DNA of 64,000 bases from Hominifimenecus microfluidus (GTDB lineage: Bacteria > Bacillota > Clostridia > Lachnospirales > Lachnospiraceae), in the NCBI GenBank assembly GCA_020687485.1, contig JAJEQR010000001.1:1-64000 (forward strand). Reading direction: 5' to 3'. A program made the translations under genes and the position numbers. Below the pieces are notes generated by a model that searched no databases, was not told the DNA's origin, and saw nothing but the letters and a program-made list of their open reading frames with translations. Shown one piece after another: positions 41,295 to 49,533 of the stretch; the first letter of the stretch is position 1; each line of letters opens with the position of its first letter.

Positions 41295-42854
41295 TTAGTC
41301 GAACTCGTAAGGCTTGATCTCACGAACAACGTCCATGATGGTGCCGTCACGGCCTTCGATAATACCAACAACGCGATCGCCGAACTCAACCGGATCAGGC
41401 TCGCCTACGATGCTGTAAGCGATATCGCGCAGTTCTTCAATGGTCTTGAAGGGCAGCTTAACATCCTTCATAGCCTCGATCAGATCCTGACGGCGAGGGT
41501 TGATTGCAATACCGTAATCCGTGATAACAACGTCAACCGTCTCACCGGGAGTGGTAACAGTAGTAACGTTGGTGCAGATCGCGGGAGTACGACCCTGCAG
41601 CAGAGGAGCAATAACGATGGTGCACTTAGCGCCTGCAGCAGTATCCGGATGTCCACCCTGAGCACCGGTGATCATACCGTTGGAATCTACAACTACGTTG
41701 CAGTTAAAGTTAACATCAACTTCCAGGGAAGCCAGGATTACGAAATCCAGCTGGTTAACATATGCGCCCTTGTTCATCGGGTTCGCATACTCAGAAGCGG
41801 TGATCTCGTAGTGGTTCGGGTTCTTTGCAACAGACTCGATTGCGGTCAGGTCGAAGTCCTGGGTATCAACCAGCTTCTCGATCAGGCCTTCCTCAAGCAG
41901 CTTGCACATAGGTCCTGCGATACCGCCAAGACCAAGACCCATCTTAATTCCTCTCTCCTTCATGATCTTGCCAAGGGAGATAGTGGAAGCGATGGAAGCT
42001 CCGCCTACACCAGTCTGGTAGGTGAAACCATCCTTGAAATAAGGAGTGTTGATTACGAACTGGGTGCAGTACTCAGCCATCATGATCTTACGAACATCGG
42101 TGGTGGGCTTAGCAGCGCCGGTAGCGATCTTAGCGGGATTACCGATCTCGTCTACCTTAACAACATAATCTACATATACCTGGGAGATGCTTGCCGGCAG
42201 GTTCGGATAAGGAACCAGAGTGTCGGTGATAGCAACTACCTTATCTGCGTACATAGCGTCAGCTACTGCATAGGACAGAACGCCGCAGTCAGACTTGCCG
42301 CCTACTGCTCTCATGTTGCCGTAGCAGTCGCAGGTAGGAGCGCCGATGAAAGCGATGTCGATATGTACATCACCCTCTTCGATCGCACGAACACGACCAC
42401 CGTGGGAACGCATGATTGCATAGCCCTTCAGCTTACCGGTGGAGATAGCTTCACCGATCTTGCCGCGCACACCGGAGGACTGAATGCCAACGATGGTGCC
42501 ATCCTCGATCATGGGAACGATCGGGTTGTGAGCCTTACCTAAGGAGCTTGCACAGATGGTGATATCCTTGATACCCATCTTGTGGATCTCTTCCATAACC
42601 ATATTTACAACATAGTCGCCTTCGCGGAAATGATGATGGAAGGAAATGGTCATGCCGTCCTTGATACCGCACTTTTTCAGTACTTCAGCAATGGAGTCAA
42701 CCATCTTGCTTTCCTTGGGATCTACAATGCCGCGAACCGTGGGAGCTGCCTTCTTATAGGTCTGATTATGACGGGCATATGCTCCCTGGAATACCTGCAT
42801 ACCGGTATCCTGTAATACCTTTTCGGGAATATCTCTTCCAACTGCATTAATCAT
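41295..42854 (-). CDS. citF: Citrate lyase alpha subunit (citrate CoA-transferase)
   Basis: A 519-residue CitF that transfers the acyl-carrier thioester from acetyl to citrate, the first half-reaction of citrate lyase. The N-terminus MINAVGRDIPEKV and the motifs GMTISFHHHFREGD, RAIEEGDVHIDIAFIGAP, SQVYVDYVVKVDEIGNP and ITGAQGGHPDTAAGAK match the family end to end. The start is chosen from family alignment; GAGGGGG lies about 9 nt upstream inside the end of citE, with 1 nt between stop and start. It is the last gene of citDEF. The alpha, beta and gamma subunits assemble as a large cytoplasmic complex. Confidence 0.96.
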   Translation of the reverse strand: MINAVGRDIPEKVLQDTGMQVFQGAYARHNQTYKKAAPTVRGIVDPKESKMVDSIAEVLKKCGIKDGMTISFHHHFREGDYVVNMVMEEIHKMGIKDITICASSLGKAHNPIVPMIEDGTIVGIQSSGVRGKIGEAISTGKLKGYAIMRSHGGRVRAIEEGDVHIDIAFIGAPTCDCYGNMRAVGGKSDCGVLSYAVADAMYADKVVAITDTLVPYPNLPASISQVYVDYVVKVDEIGNPAKIATGAAKPTTDVRKIMMAEYCTQFVINTPYFKDGFTYQTGVGGASIASTISLGKIMKERGIKMGLGLGGIAGPMCKLLEEGLIEKLVDTQDFDLTAIESVAKNPNHYEITASEYANPMNKGAYVNQLDFVILASLEVDVNFNCNVVVDSNGMITGAQGGHPDTAAGAKCTIVIAPLLQGRTPAICTNVTTVTTPGETVDVVITDYGIAINPRRQDLIEAMKDVKLPFKTIEELRDIAYSIVGEPDPVEFGDRVVGIIEGRDGTIMDVVREIKPYEFD

Positions 42855-42855
42855 C

Positions 42856-43755
42856 TTATAAGTCCCCCTCATATACGCCAGCAGCCTTGGCCATCTCAAT
42901 GGTTCTCTTTGCACCCGGATAGAATGCAATATCGATCATCTTACCATCAACGGTGAATACGCCAATGCCCTTAGCTTTCTTATCATCTACTTCTTTTACA
43001 ACCTTCTCTGCGAAGATGATTTCCTTTTCGGTAGGTGTGAAGACTTCATGAGTAACCGCAATCTGTCTGGGGTTAACGATAGACTTGCCATCGAAGCCCA
43101 TCATCTTGATCATCTCAACTTCCTTACGGAAGCCTTCCATGTCGTCCAGGTTGGTGAATACAGTATCGAAGCACTGCTTGCCAGCCGCACGTGCAGCGAT
43201 GATCATGGACTGTCTTGCGCCCATCAGTTCAACGCCGGTACCAGTAATCTTTGTCTGCAGATCCTTGGTGTAGTCACCACCGGACAGAGCGCAGCCGAAC
43301 AGCAGAGGGGATGCCGTGCAGATTTCGTAAGCGTTCATAACGCCCTTGCAGCTCTCCAGAGCAGCCATGATCAGGATGGAACCGTGCTCTACACCGAACT
43401 CTTCTTCCGCCTTCTTCATCTCAGCTTCAACCGCCAGAACATCAGCAGCACTCTCGGTCTTGGAGATACGAATGGAATCGCAACGGCCTGCTACGCAAAC
43501 ACGGATATCTTCTTTCCAGTGGGGAGTCTCCAGTCCGTTGATACGAACTACACGCTCTACTCCACGGTAATCGATCTCTTTCAGTGCATGATACAGAGAG
43601 TAACGTGCTGCATCCTTCTGGTTCTCTGCAACAGCGTCCTCCAGGTCAAGCATGATGGAGTCGGGTTTATAAATATAGGGATCTTTGATTAAGCTGGGCT
43701 TCTGAGCATTCAGAAACATCATACTTCTTCTAAGTCTGGTTAAATTCGGATTCAT
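42856..43755 (-). CDS. citE: Citrate lyase beta subunit (citryl-ACP lyase)
   Basis: A 299-residue TIM-barrel lyase that cleaves citryl-carrier to oxaloacetate and acetyl-carrier. LRRSMMFLNAQKP near the N-terminus, DSIMLDLEDAVAENQKDAAR (Mg2+ and substrate residues), VRINGLETPHW and the FDGKSIVNPRQI region are conserved. The start MNPNLTRLRR is chosen because its ATG overlaps the citD stop codon (TAATG), giving translational coupling, although a longer in-frame reading exists. It is the middle gene of citDEF. Confidence 0.96.
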   Translation of the reverse strand: MNPNLTRLRRSMMFLNAQKPSLIKDPYIYKPDSIMLDLEDAVAENQKDAARYSLYHALKEIDYRGVERVVRINGLETPHWKEDIRVCVAGRCDSIRISKTESAADVLAVEAEMKKAEEEFGVEHGSILIMAALESCKGVMNAYEICTASPLLFGCALSGGDYTKDLQTKITGTGVELMGARQSMIIAARAAGKQCFDTVFTNLDDMEGFRKEVEMIKMMGFDGKSIVNPRQIAVTHEVFTPTEKEIIFAEKVVKEVDDKKAKGIGVFTVDGKMIDIAFYPGAKRTIEMAKAAGVYEGDL

Positions 43756-44072
43756 TACTGAATTGCACCTCCCCACGGTAATTTCTTGCCAGCGCAGATC
43801 ACATCTTCGCTGTAACCGGATGCGCGGAAAACTGCTCCCTCTACTCTTGCCTTCAGAGTGCAGTCCAGTGCGCCCTTGTCAACTACGGTAACCTTAGCAT
43901 CCTTAACTTCCAGACGCTCCAGGGTCTCCAGAACCGTTGCGCGAATCTTCTTACCATACTGGTTGATTACGCTGCTTTCGATGGACAGTTCGATTCCAGT
44001 GCCGGGCTCTACAGTAACCTGAGCATCACTGGACTCTAAAGTGCCGGCCATCGCTGTGCCTTTCACTTCCAT
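43755..44072 (-). CDS. citD: Citrate lyase gamma subunit (acyl carrier protein)
   Basis: A 105-residue carrier protein whose serine holds the 2'-(5''-triphosphoribosyl)-3'-dephospho-CoA group. The N-terminal AMAGTLESSD places Ser14 exactly where the modified serine lies in characterised CitD. The length and the C-terminal KLPWGGAIQ stretch suit the family. AGGAGG precedes the ATG. It leads citDEF; the enzymes that load its prosthetic group are fused in the CitXG gene about 10 kb away, and the acetylating ligase CitC is not in the window. Confidence 0.95.
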   Translation of the reverse strand: MEVKGTAMAGTLESSDAQVTVEPGTGIELSIESSVINQYGKKIRATVLETLERLEVKDAKVTVVDKGALDCTLKARVEGAVFRASGYSEDVICAGKKLPWGGAIQ

Positions 44073-44105
44073 GAGATATCCTCCTCATTGATTGTTAATA
44101 ATTAT

Positions 44106-44172
44106 CCGGATCACGATCCGGGGTATCCCCTCCGACTCCCATCAAGAGAGAAGATTACCGGACTCCGTAATC
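44106..44172. promoter_or_regulatory. Palindromes in the citDEF leader
   Basis: Three inverted repeats lie between the start site and citD: GATTAC...GTAATC (44153-44172) over the predicted +1, GGGG-TAT-CCCC (44120-44130), and CCGGATC-AC-GATCCGG (44106-44121). They could be operators for a citrate-responsive regulator or RNA hairpins that protect the message. Confidence 0.45.
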
Positions 44173-44178
44173 GTTTTT

Positions 44179-44207
44179 ATTATAACGCCCGCTTTTCGAA
44201 AATGCAA
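44179..44207 (-). promoter_or_regulatory. Sigma-A promoter of citDEF
   Basis: TTGCAT (44207-44202), 17 bp, TATAAT (44184-44179) on the minus strand. Confidence 0.85.
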
Positions 44208-44287
44208 TGCGTTATGACAAAATTTTCTCATATTAATTCCATGTTTTTACATAAATTAAATATATCGGGTTTTTTTCTTGCTTTTTA

Positions 44288-44316
44288 TTGTCTCTCTTAT
44301 ATCATATTGCTATAAT
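44288..44316 (+). promoter_or_regulatory. Promoter of the second alcohol dehydrogenase gene
   Basis: TTGTCT (44288-44293), 17 bp, TATAAT (44311-44316), divergent from the citDEF promoter with 80 bp between the -35 boxes. Confidence 0.75.
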
Positions 44317-44409
44317 AGGCCATAGAAATACCACAAGTTATTAGCTCCGGATGGCGTTTCCAGCCATGGATCCATCTGACCGGCTGATGTTCAGAAAGGA
44401 GACGTTCCT

Positions 44410-45513
44410 ATGATTCCTATTAACTATTATAATCCTACCCGCTATATCTTTGCGCGCAGCTGCGTAAAGGCGCAGGCTGATCTGCTGGCCTCCTGCGGCA
44501 GCAAGGCGCTGATTGTAACCGGTAAGCATTCCGCCAAAGCCTGCGGCGCACTTGATGATGTAACGGAAGCTCTCACCTCCCGCGGATGCACATACGCCAT
44601 CTATGATGAGGCAAGGGAGAATCCCACGATTGATTCCGTGCGGAAAGGAATTGCTCTTCTTCGCGAAGAGAAGGCCGACTTCGTGATCGGCATCGGCGGC
44701 GGTTCTCCCATGGATACCGGCAAGGCGATCGCTTTTCTGGCGGCGAATGAGATCTCCGACGATCAGATTTTTAATAAGAGTCTTTATAAAAATCCGGGGC
44801 TTCCTACGGTTATGATTCCTACGACGTCCGGCACCGGCTCCGAGGTGACGCAGTACGCGATTCTGATGAACGATGCGAAGCATTCCAAGACAAGCATCTC
44901 CACGCCGATGATTTTCCCGAAGTTAGCACTTCTAGATCCGACCTATACGATGAGTGTCGGAACACGCACAACGAGAAACACCGCTGCCGACGCCCTCTCC
45001 CATGCGGCGGAAGGCGTCCTCTCGCAGCACGGCGATTCCATGATCACTACCGTTGCTCTGGAAGCGATCCGCGCGATCTCCGCCTGCTTCCCTGCACTGG
45101 AAGCAGAAACGCTTGGCTATGAGGAGAGGGAGAAGTTGATGTACGGCTCCCTTCTCGCCGGACTTGTTCTGGCTCATACAAGTACAACGACGGTTCATGC
45201 CATGGGCTATTCGCTGACTTACGGCAACAATATCCCCCACGGACGCGCCAACGGCCTGCTGCTTCCCGGATATTTCCGCTTTGTAGCGAAGACACATCCT
45301 GACACCGTAAAGAGCATCCTTGATGCCATGAACATGAAATCAATAGACGAGTTCGCCGCCGTATTCACGGCGCTGCTCGGTTCAGCGGAGAGATTGTCCG
45401 ATGAGGTGATCGAAGCTTATACGAATACGGTCATGACACTGCCGAACATTCCGAATTCTCTCTCCGTTCCCACCAGAGAAGATGTCATTGAAATGTATCA
45501 CACCATGCTGTAA
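44410..45513 (+). CDS. Iron-containing alcohol dehydrogenase (second)
   Basis: A 367-residue Fe-type dehydrogenase, distinct from the 405-residue one at 23.5 kb. GIGGGSPMDTGKAIAFL (about 95-110) and PTTSGTGSEVTQYAIL (about 138) form the cofactor-binding part. DALSHAAEGVLS, TTVHAMGYSLT and NIPHGRANGLLLP carry the metal-binding residues. AAAGGAGA lies 6 nt before the ATG. It is divergent from citDEF, sharing the promoter region, which hints at joint regulation in citrate fermentation. The gene ends in a terminator that overlaps the 3' end of the convergent regulator gene. Confidence 0.92.
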   Translation: MIPINYYNPTRYIFARSCVKAQADLLASCGSKALIVTGKHSAKACGALDDVTEALTSRGCTYAIYDEARENPTIDSVRKGIALLREEKADFVIGIGGGSPMDTGKAIAFLAANEISDDQIFNKSLYKNPGLPTVMIPTTSGTGSEVTQYAILMNDAKHSKTSISTPMIFPKLALLDPTYTMSVGTRTTRNTAADALSHAAEGVLSQHGDSMITTVALEAIRAISACFPALEAETLGYEEREKLMYGSLLAGLVLAHTSTTTVHAMGYSLTYGNNIPHGRANGLLLPGYFRFVAKTHPDTVKSILDAMNMKSIDEFAAVFTALLGSAERLSDEVIEAYTNTVMTLPNIPNSLSVPTREDVIEMYHTML

Positions 45514-45555
45514 TTAACAGATAATGGACCGTGCGCAGTGAACGGTGATCTGCTG

Positions 45556-45588
45556 CAAAAAGAGGGGCTTTTACAGCTCCTCTTTTTC
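45556..45588 (+). terminator. Terminator after the second alcohol dehydrogenase
   Basis: AAAAAGAGG...CCTCTTTTT stem with U-tract. It contains the stop codon of the convergent nadR-like gene. Confidence 0.8.
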
Positions 45589-46170
45589 GTACGGAAGCAC
45601 ATCTGCCAGAAAACCTTTCGCTTTCAATGCCTCCTCGATCTCATCCATAATTTCTTCGCTCTCCGCGTTCACGGTATGAAAATGGTAGCCGGATGTAATT
45701 CGAAGAAGCGGCATGGATTTGCCGCTGCGGATCTGCTCCAGAAAGTTCTGTACATCCCGGCGACTGCGGATCTGCAGCTCCGCGCTTACCTTTCCGTAGG
45801 TCCTGTGGTTCACCATCACATCCTGTACAGCTCCGCCGAGATCCACAATCGTGTCCAATTCCTCCTCCATCCGCTCATCTGTATGATATACCTTGAACTT
45901 CCGGCTGACACATTTCTCTTCTGCCGGAAGAATATAACCTCTCGCGGTAGAGATAATCTCATGCCCCTCTGTCCGGAGAAGCGCGATATCCTGCACCACC
46001 ACCTGGCGGCTGACGCCGGTGAGCTGTCCCAGCTTCGCACCAGAAAGCGGCACAACGCTCTGGCGAATCAGCTCCAGAATCTGTTTCCTTCTTTCTTTTC
46101 CAGAAATATTCTTTTCTAATTCTAAGCTTTCCTTTCCTGTGATTTTTTTCTCCATATAAAATCGCTCCAC
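45571..46170 (-). CDS. niaR: NiaR-type transcriptional repressor (HTH + 3H domain)
   Basis: A 199-residue regulator with an N-terminal winged helix-turn-helix (about 20-80, LSGAKLGQLTGVSRQVVVQDI) and a C-terminal 3H domain (about 90-190), named for its conserved histidines. These are visible in KVYHTDER, MVNHRTYG and SGYHFHTVN. Family members repress NAD-synthesis or niacin-uptake genes when nicotinate is abundant. It is the last gene after the MoxR and VWA genes, 10 bp behind the VWA stop codon, which is unusual company for NiaR. No NAD-biosynthesis gene is in the window. Confidence 0.9.
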   Translation of the reverse strand: MERFYMEKKITGKESLELEKNISGKERRKQILELIRQSVVPLSGAKLGQLTGVSRQVVVQDIALLRTEGHEIISTARGYILPAEEKCVSRKFKVYHTDERMEEELDTIVDLGGAVQDVMVNHRTYGKVSAELQIRSRRDVQNFLEQIRSGKSMPLLRITSGYHFHTVNAESEEIMDEIEEALKAKGFLADVLPYEKEEL

Positions 46171-46180
46171 TCTGTCTTTA

Positions 46181-48028
46181 TTATAAGTCTTCCAGCAACT
46201 GCTTCATGTATCGTCCCACCGTATGCGCGAATACGGAGGCATCCCGGATATAGGCAAAATCCTTGCCGAAGATCTTCCTTTCGGCCTGCAAATCCGCCTC
46301 CTCCCCGGTGAACACACCGAGCACTCTGACGCCCTGCGCGCGAATCTTCCGCACCTCATACGCAGTATCTTTCACCGCATAAGCATCCCCGTATACCGGA
46401 ATCCGGGGATCAGGCTCCTGCCCCTTTGCACGATAGAGAATCTTATCATTCGGCCTGCCGTCGCTCAGGACAACCAGCACCTTTCCCTCCTGCGGACGCT
46501 GCATCAGGTCATACGCTGCCGCCCGGATCGCCAGCCCATCGCGGTTGTTCGAGGAGGCATACAACTCAAAGATGTTCCCGTTCTTTTCCGGCGGGTCTTC
46601 ATAATCACGAAAACGATGCAGTACCGTCGTGTTCCAGAAGCTGCAAAAGCTCATCACGCGATGCGGAATCTGCAGGCGGCTGAGCGCTTCGCTGATAATA
46701 AATGCCTGCAGCGCCACCTGGCTCTGCCGCTTTCTCTGCGACCCGCTGGCATCAATCAGGATATCGATCACGAAGTTCAGCGGCTCCTGCCGCTCTCTCC
46801 GCTCAAAGATCCGGTCGGTCTGCACACGACCCACTTTCCAGAGCAGACCGGGAAGCACTGCGCCGGTATCCCCGACGGAAATCTCCGGCTCAGTCCGGCG
46901 GATCAGCGCCTTCTGCAATGTCTCCACCAACTGTCCGATGTTCTTTCTCGACATCGTATAATGCCGCCGGTAGTAAGTGCGATTCACTTCCGTCTGCCGC
47001 CTGATATACTGATATTGATAATTCTTCACCAGCGGTGCCTGCAGGATGCCTTCCGTATAGTAGAGGGCGCTGTCGGCATGGACATCCCGGCACAAGATTC
47101 TCTCCCGACGCTTTTCTTCTTCCTTCGTCATATACGAAGGGCCGAAATTTCTGGCAGTATATTCCTTGCGCTTCTTCAGCTCCTCCTCCGAAACCTGTAC
47201 AATCGACGTTCCTCCGCTGCCGGAATCCCGCCGGGAATTGCTGTGCTCCGTCTCTGTGATCCGGGAGTCCAGCTGATTACGGTAAGCCTCCAGCGTCTGT
47301 TCCAGGGCTTCTTCATCCAGGAAATCCTGCCAGTTGAACTCCTGCAGCTCCTCCATCGTCACGGAAAGTACCGCATCCAAACCGCCGCGTTTCTTCTCGA
47401 AGGCCGGATCCGCCAGGCGGTTGTAGATCTGATCCAGCGTTTCCAGAAATGTTCTGACATTTTCAGATTGTCCGGCTTTTCCATTTTCTCCATGTTCTTC
47501 CTGTTTAGCAATTTCTCCGGCGGTATCTTCTTCCCGGTTTTCGATCCCTTGCTCTTTGGCCAGCGTTTTCAGGTGTTCCAGATGCTCTGTAAGTCTGCGC
47601 TCCGCCAACGCATTGCCGTCCAGAGAAGCCCGCATCCACAGAAGGGAAAGCCGACCGAGATCCGATTTTACCAGAGAATCGAAGCGGACATCCATCAGCT
47701 CCTCATATGCGCGGCGTCGTATCATCTCCGCGCCCGGCCGCTCCGCCAGAATCCGGCTGCCTGCCATGCTGTCGATACACAGCCCGGCAGCCTGCACCAA
47801 TGTGCCCTCCTCCGCCCCCAGATAGATTTTCTTCAGGAGGTAGAGGGATACCTCCTCGCGGAATGTCTGACTGCAGTACCGGACGTATGCGCCTTCCTTA
47901 ACCGCATCGTAGAGAGCTGCCCAGGGAGTCTCCTCCCACTTATCATCTTCAAAGGACATCTCGAGGCTGTAATCCCCGCTCACTGTCCACAGAAGGTTCT
48001 TCAGACGCATCTCCCAGTGATCATTCAT
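46181..48028 (-). CDS. VWA-domain protein, MoxR partner
   Basis: A 615-residue protein. The first 380 residues are largely helical and charged, with an Arg/Glu-rich stretch and a Ser/Gly patch near 270. The von Willebrand A domain (about 405-610) has a metal-ion-dependent adhesion site: DILIDASGSQRKRQ (DxSxS) and LVVLSDGRPND. Its ATG overlaps the stop codon of the MoxR gene by 4 bp, so the two are coupled. MoxR-VWA pairs act as chaperone-like modules that insert metals or remodel complexes. The client here is unknown and no obvious metalloenzyme operon is attached. Confidence 0.87.
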   Translation of the reverse strand: MNDHWEMRLKNLLWTVSGDYSLEMSFEDDKWEETPWAALYDAVKEGAYVRYCSQTFREEVSLYLLKKIYLGAEEGTLVQAAGLCIDSMAGSRILAERPGAEMIRRRAYEELMDVRFDSLVKSDLGRLSLLWMRASLDGNALAERRLTEHLEHLKTLAKEQGIENREEDTAGEIAKQEEHGENGKAGQSENVRTFLETLDQIYNRLADPAFEKKRGGLDAVLSVTMEELQEFNWQDFLDEEALEQTLEAYRNQLDSRITETEHSNSRRDSGSGGTSIVQVSEEELKKRKEYTARNFGPSYMTKEEEKRRERILCRDVHADSALYYTEGILQAPLVKNYQYQYIRRQTEVNRTYYRRHYTMSRKNIGQLVETLQKALIRRTEPEISVGDTGAVLPGLLWKVGRVQTDRIFERRERQEPLNFVIDILIDASGSQRKRQSQVALQAFIISEALSRLQIPHRVMSFCSFWNTTVLHRFRDYEDPPEKNGNIFELYASSNNRDGLAIRAAAYDLMQRPQEGKVLVVLSDGRPNDKILYRAKGQEPDPRIPVYGDAYAVKDTAYEVRKIRAQGVRVLGVFTGEEADLQAERKIFGKDFAYIRDASVFAHTVGRYMKQLLEDL

Positions 48029-48927
48029 GCAAAGATATCCTCCCGTGTCCAGGAAGCTGGAAGGCGTGTCATGACAACGTCGTTCACCAGCTCCTTCTCA
48101 AACAGATCAAATGTCTTATTCGTAATGCCCATGCGAACCGCAAGCTCCGGCGCAAGGCCGGCACGGATCGTGCCGAGCGCGCTGAGCATACCGCGAAGAT
48201 CCAGCACCTTCGTCGTAATCTCTCCATTTGCAGCCTTCTTCTGAAGATCCAGGAACAGGCCGACAAACTGTACCAGTGCCTCCGGCCGGATATCCGGGAA
48301 GCGATAGCGGATGATCCGCTCCAGGGTCTCCTTATCCGGCTCCGGCATATCGATGACTAGGAAACGGGATACCAGCGCTTCATTCAGCTCCTTCGTACCT
48401 GCATAACCGTAATTCATAGTGGCAATAAATCGGGCCGCCGGGTCCAGACTTACCTTGTCATAGCCCGGAACCTCCAGAATCCGACGCTGATCCAGGACGG
48501 CATGAAGAACGGCTGCCGCTTCGTTCTTCGCCATGTTGATCTCATCCAGGACGCCGAAGCCGCCATACAGCGCGCACTGGTAGACCGGCCCGTGCCGGAG
48601 CTGCACTTCTTGATCCTTGAAGGTATCTGTACCGATCAGCGAGCTGGCGTCAGTATTTACATGGAACGATATGTTATACAGCGGACGCCCGAACAGATAG
48701 GCCAGGTTCTCCGCGAGGATGTTCTTGCCGGTCGCCTTGGAGCCGGACAGGAGAATGTTCTCTCCCTGCAGCAGGGCTGCGATCGCCATCGTGAGGACTT
48801 CATCACCGAAGTACGGGATCTGAGGCTCCGCCAGACGATACTGCATCGCGTCGTCTACGGTGTGCTCTCTCCGGAAATCTTCCAGATCCTTCTGAATCCA
48901 CTCCGGAAGGTTTGATATGATATCCAT
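48025..48927 (-). CDS. MoxR-family AAA+ ATPase
   Basis: A 300-residue AAA+ protein of the MoxR/CbbQ type. The Walker A is LLSGSKATGKNILAENLAYL (about 57-76) with Asn after the Lys, the Walker B FGVLDEINMAKNEAA (about 124-138), sensor 1 ATMNYGYAGTKELN (about 169), and the arginine finger region NEALVSRFLVIDMP. Codons for the last residues overlap the start of the VWA gene. The pair probably forms a hexameric remodelling machine with the VWA protein as adaptor. No promoter was clearly placed upstream. Confidence 0.9.
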   Translation of the reverse strand: MDIISNLPEWIQKDLEDFRREHTVDDAMQYRLAEPQIPYFGDEVLTMAIAALLQGENILLSGSKATGKNILAENLAYLFGRPLYNISFHVNTDASSLIGTDTFKDQEVQLRHGPVYQCALYGGFGVLDEINMAKNEAAAVLHAVLDQRRILEVPGYDKVSLDPAARFIATMNYGYAGTKELNEALVSRFLVIDMPEPDKETLERIIRYRFPDIRPEALVQFVGLFLDLQKKAANGEITTKVLDLRGMLSALGTIRAGLAPELAVRMGITNKTFDLFEKELVNDVVMTRLPASWTREDIFA

Positions 48928-49055
48928 GTTTCTTTCGTTTCCTTCCTGATACTTTGTATTTCCGGCAGCCGTTCCGCTCTTCTTCTCATGACAACATGCC
49001 AGACAGCCGCCGTTAATTCACTCTCCTGTATTATACACATTTACCACTGCAAATT

Positions 49056-49434
49056 TCAATGACAAGTTTTGTGTCTTGACACGATAATCCCCCAGAATGC
49101 ATGAATGTTAACCAAAACCTGCTGAAGCTCCAGCAAAGGCACTTCGCTTTTCGCCGCGTTCTCCATGTCATATACCGACATCTGAATATAGGACAGTGCT
49201 TCAGAGCCAATGCTCTCACGAAGAACAACCGCATTGTCATACGCGCGGTTCAGATTGCTGATCAGCGAATCCGGATATATGAGCATACACGCCTTTCACA
49301 GGAAGAAAATTCTCGCACTCCGCAAGATATCCGTTGGAAGAAAATATAAAGTCCGCCTGGATCACACCGTCCTTTACAATCTGCTTTTTACCGTAATTAT
49401 CCGTGTTTTTTCTTTCTGTCTTTGCATTGAGCAA
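49056..49434 (-). pseudogene. Probable frameshifted small gene, family unknown
   Basis: Two open stretches in different frames join end to end. The first, from 49434, reads through NYGKKQIVKDGVIQADFIF and AECENFLPVKG. The second, from 49286, reads MLIYPDSLISNLNRAYDNAV and continues to YIQMSVYDMENAAKS before ending at 49056. Composition is protein-like in both and the switch occurs at about 49285, where one frame degrades as the other opens. A single-base indel in a gene of about 125 codons would explain this. I do not recognise the family. Alternatively these are two unrelated short frames. Confidence 0.4.
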
Positions 49435-49533
49435 AATTAATTAAATTATTTTGTTCTTTTCAAAGGTGGCGTCTCATGATAAGATAAAATGTACAGAATA
49501 AATACCATCAACGATTTTAGGAGGGAAAAATCA

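Noticed and set aside
46223..48244. Plus-strand open frame of about 670 codons
   Set aside because: Antisense to the VWA gene and the MoxR end; low-complexity His/Arg/Leu composition.
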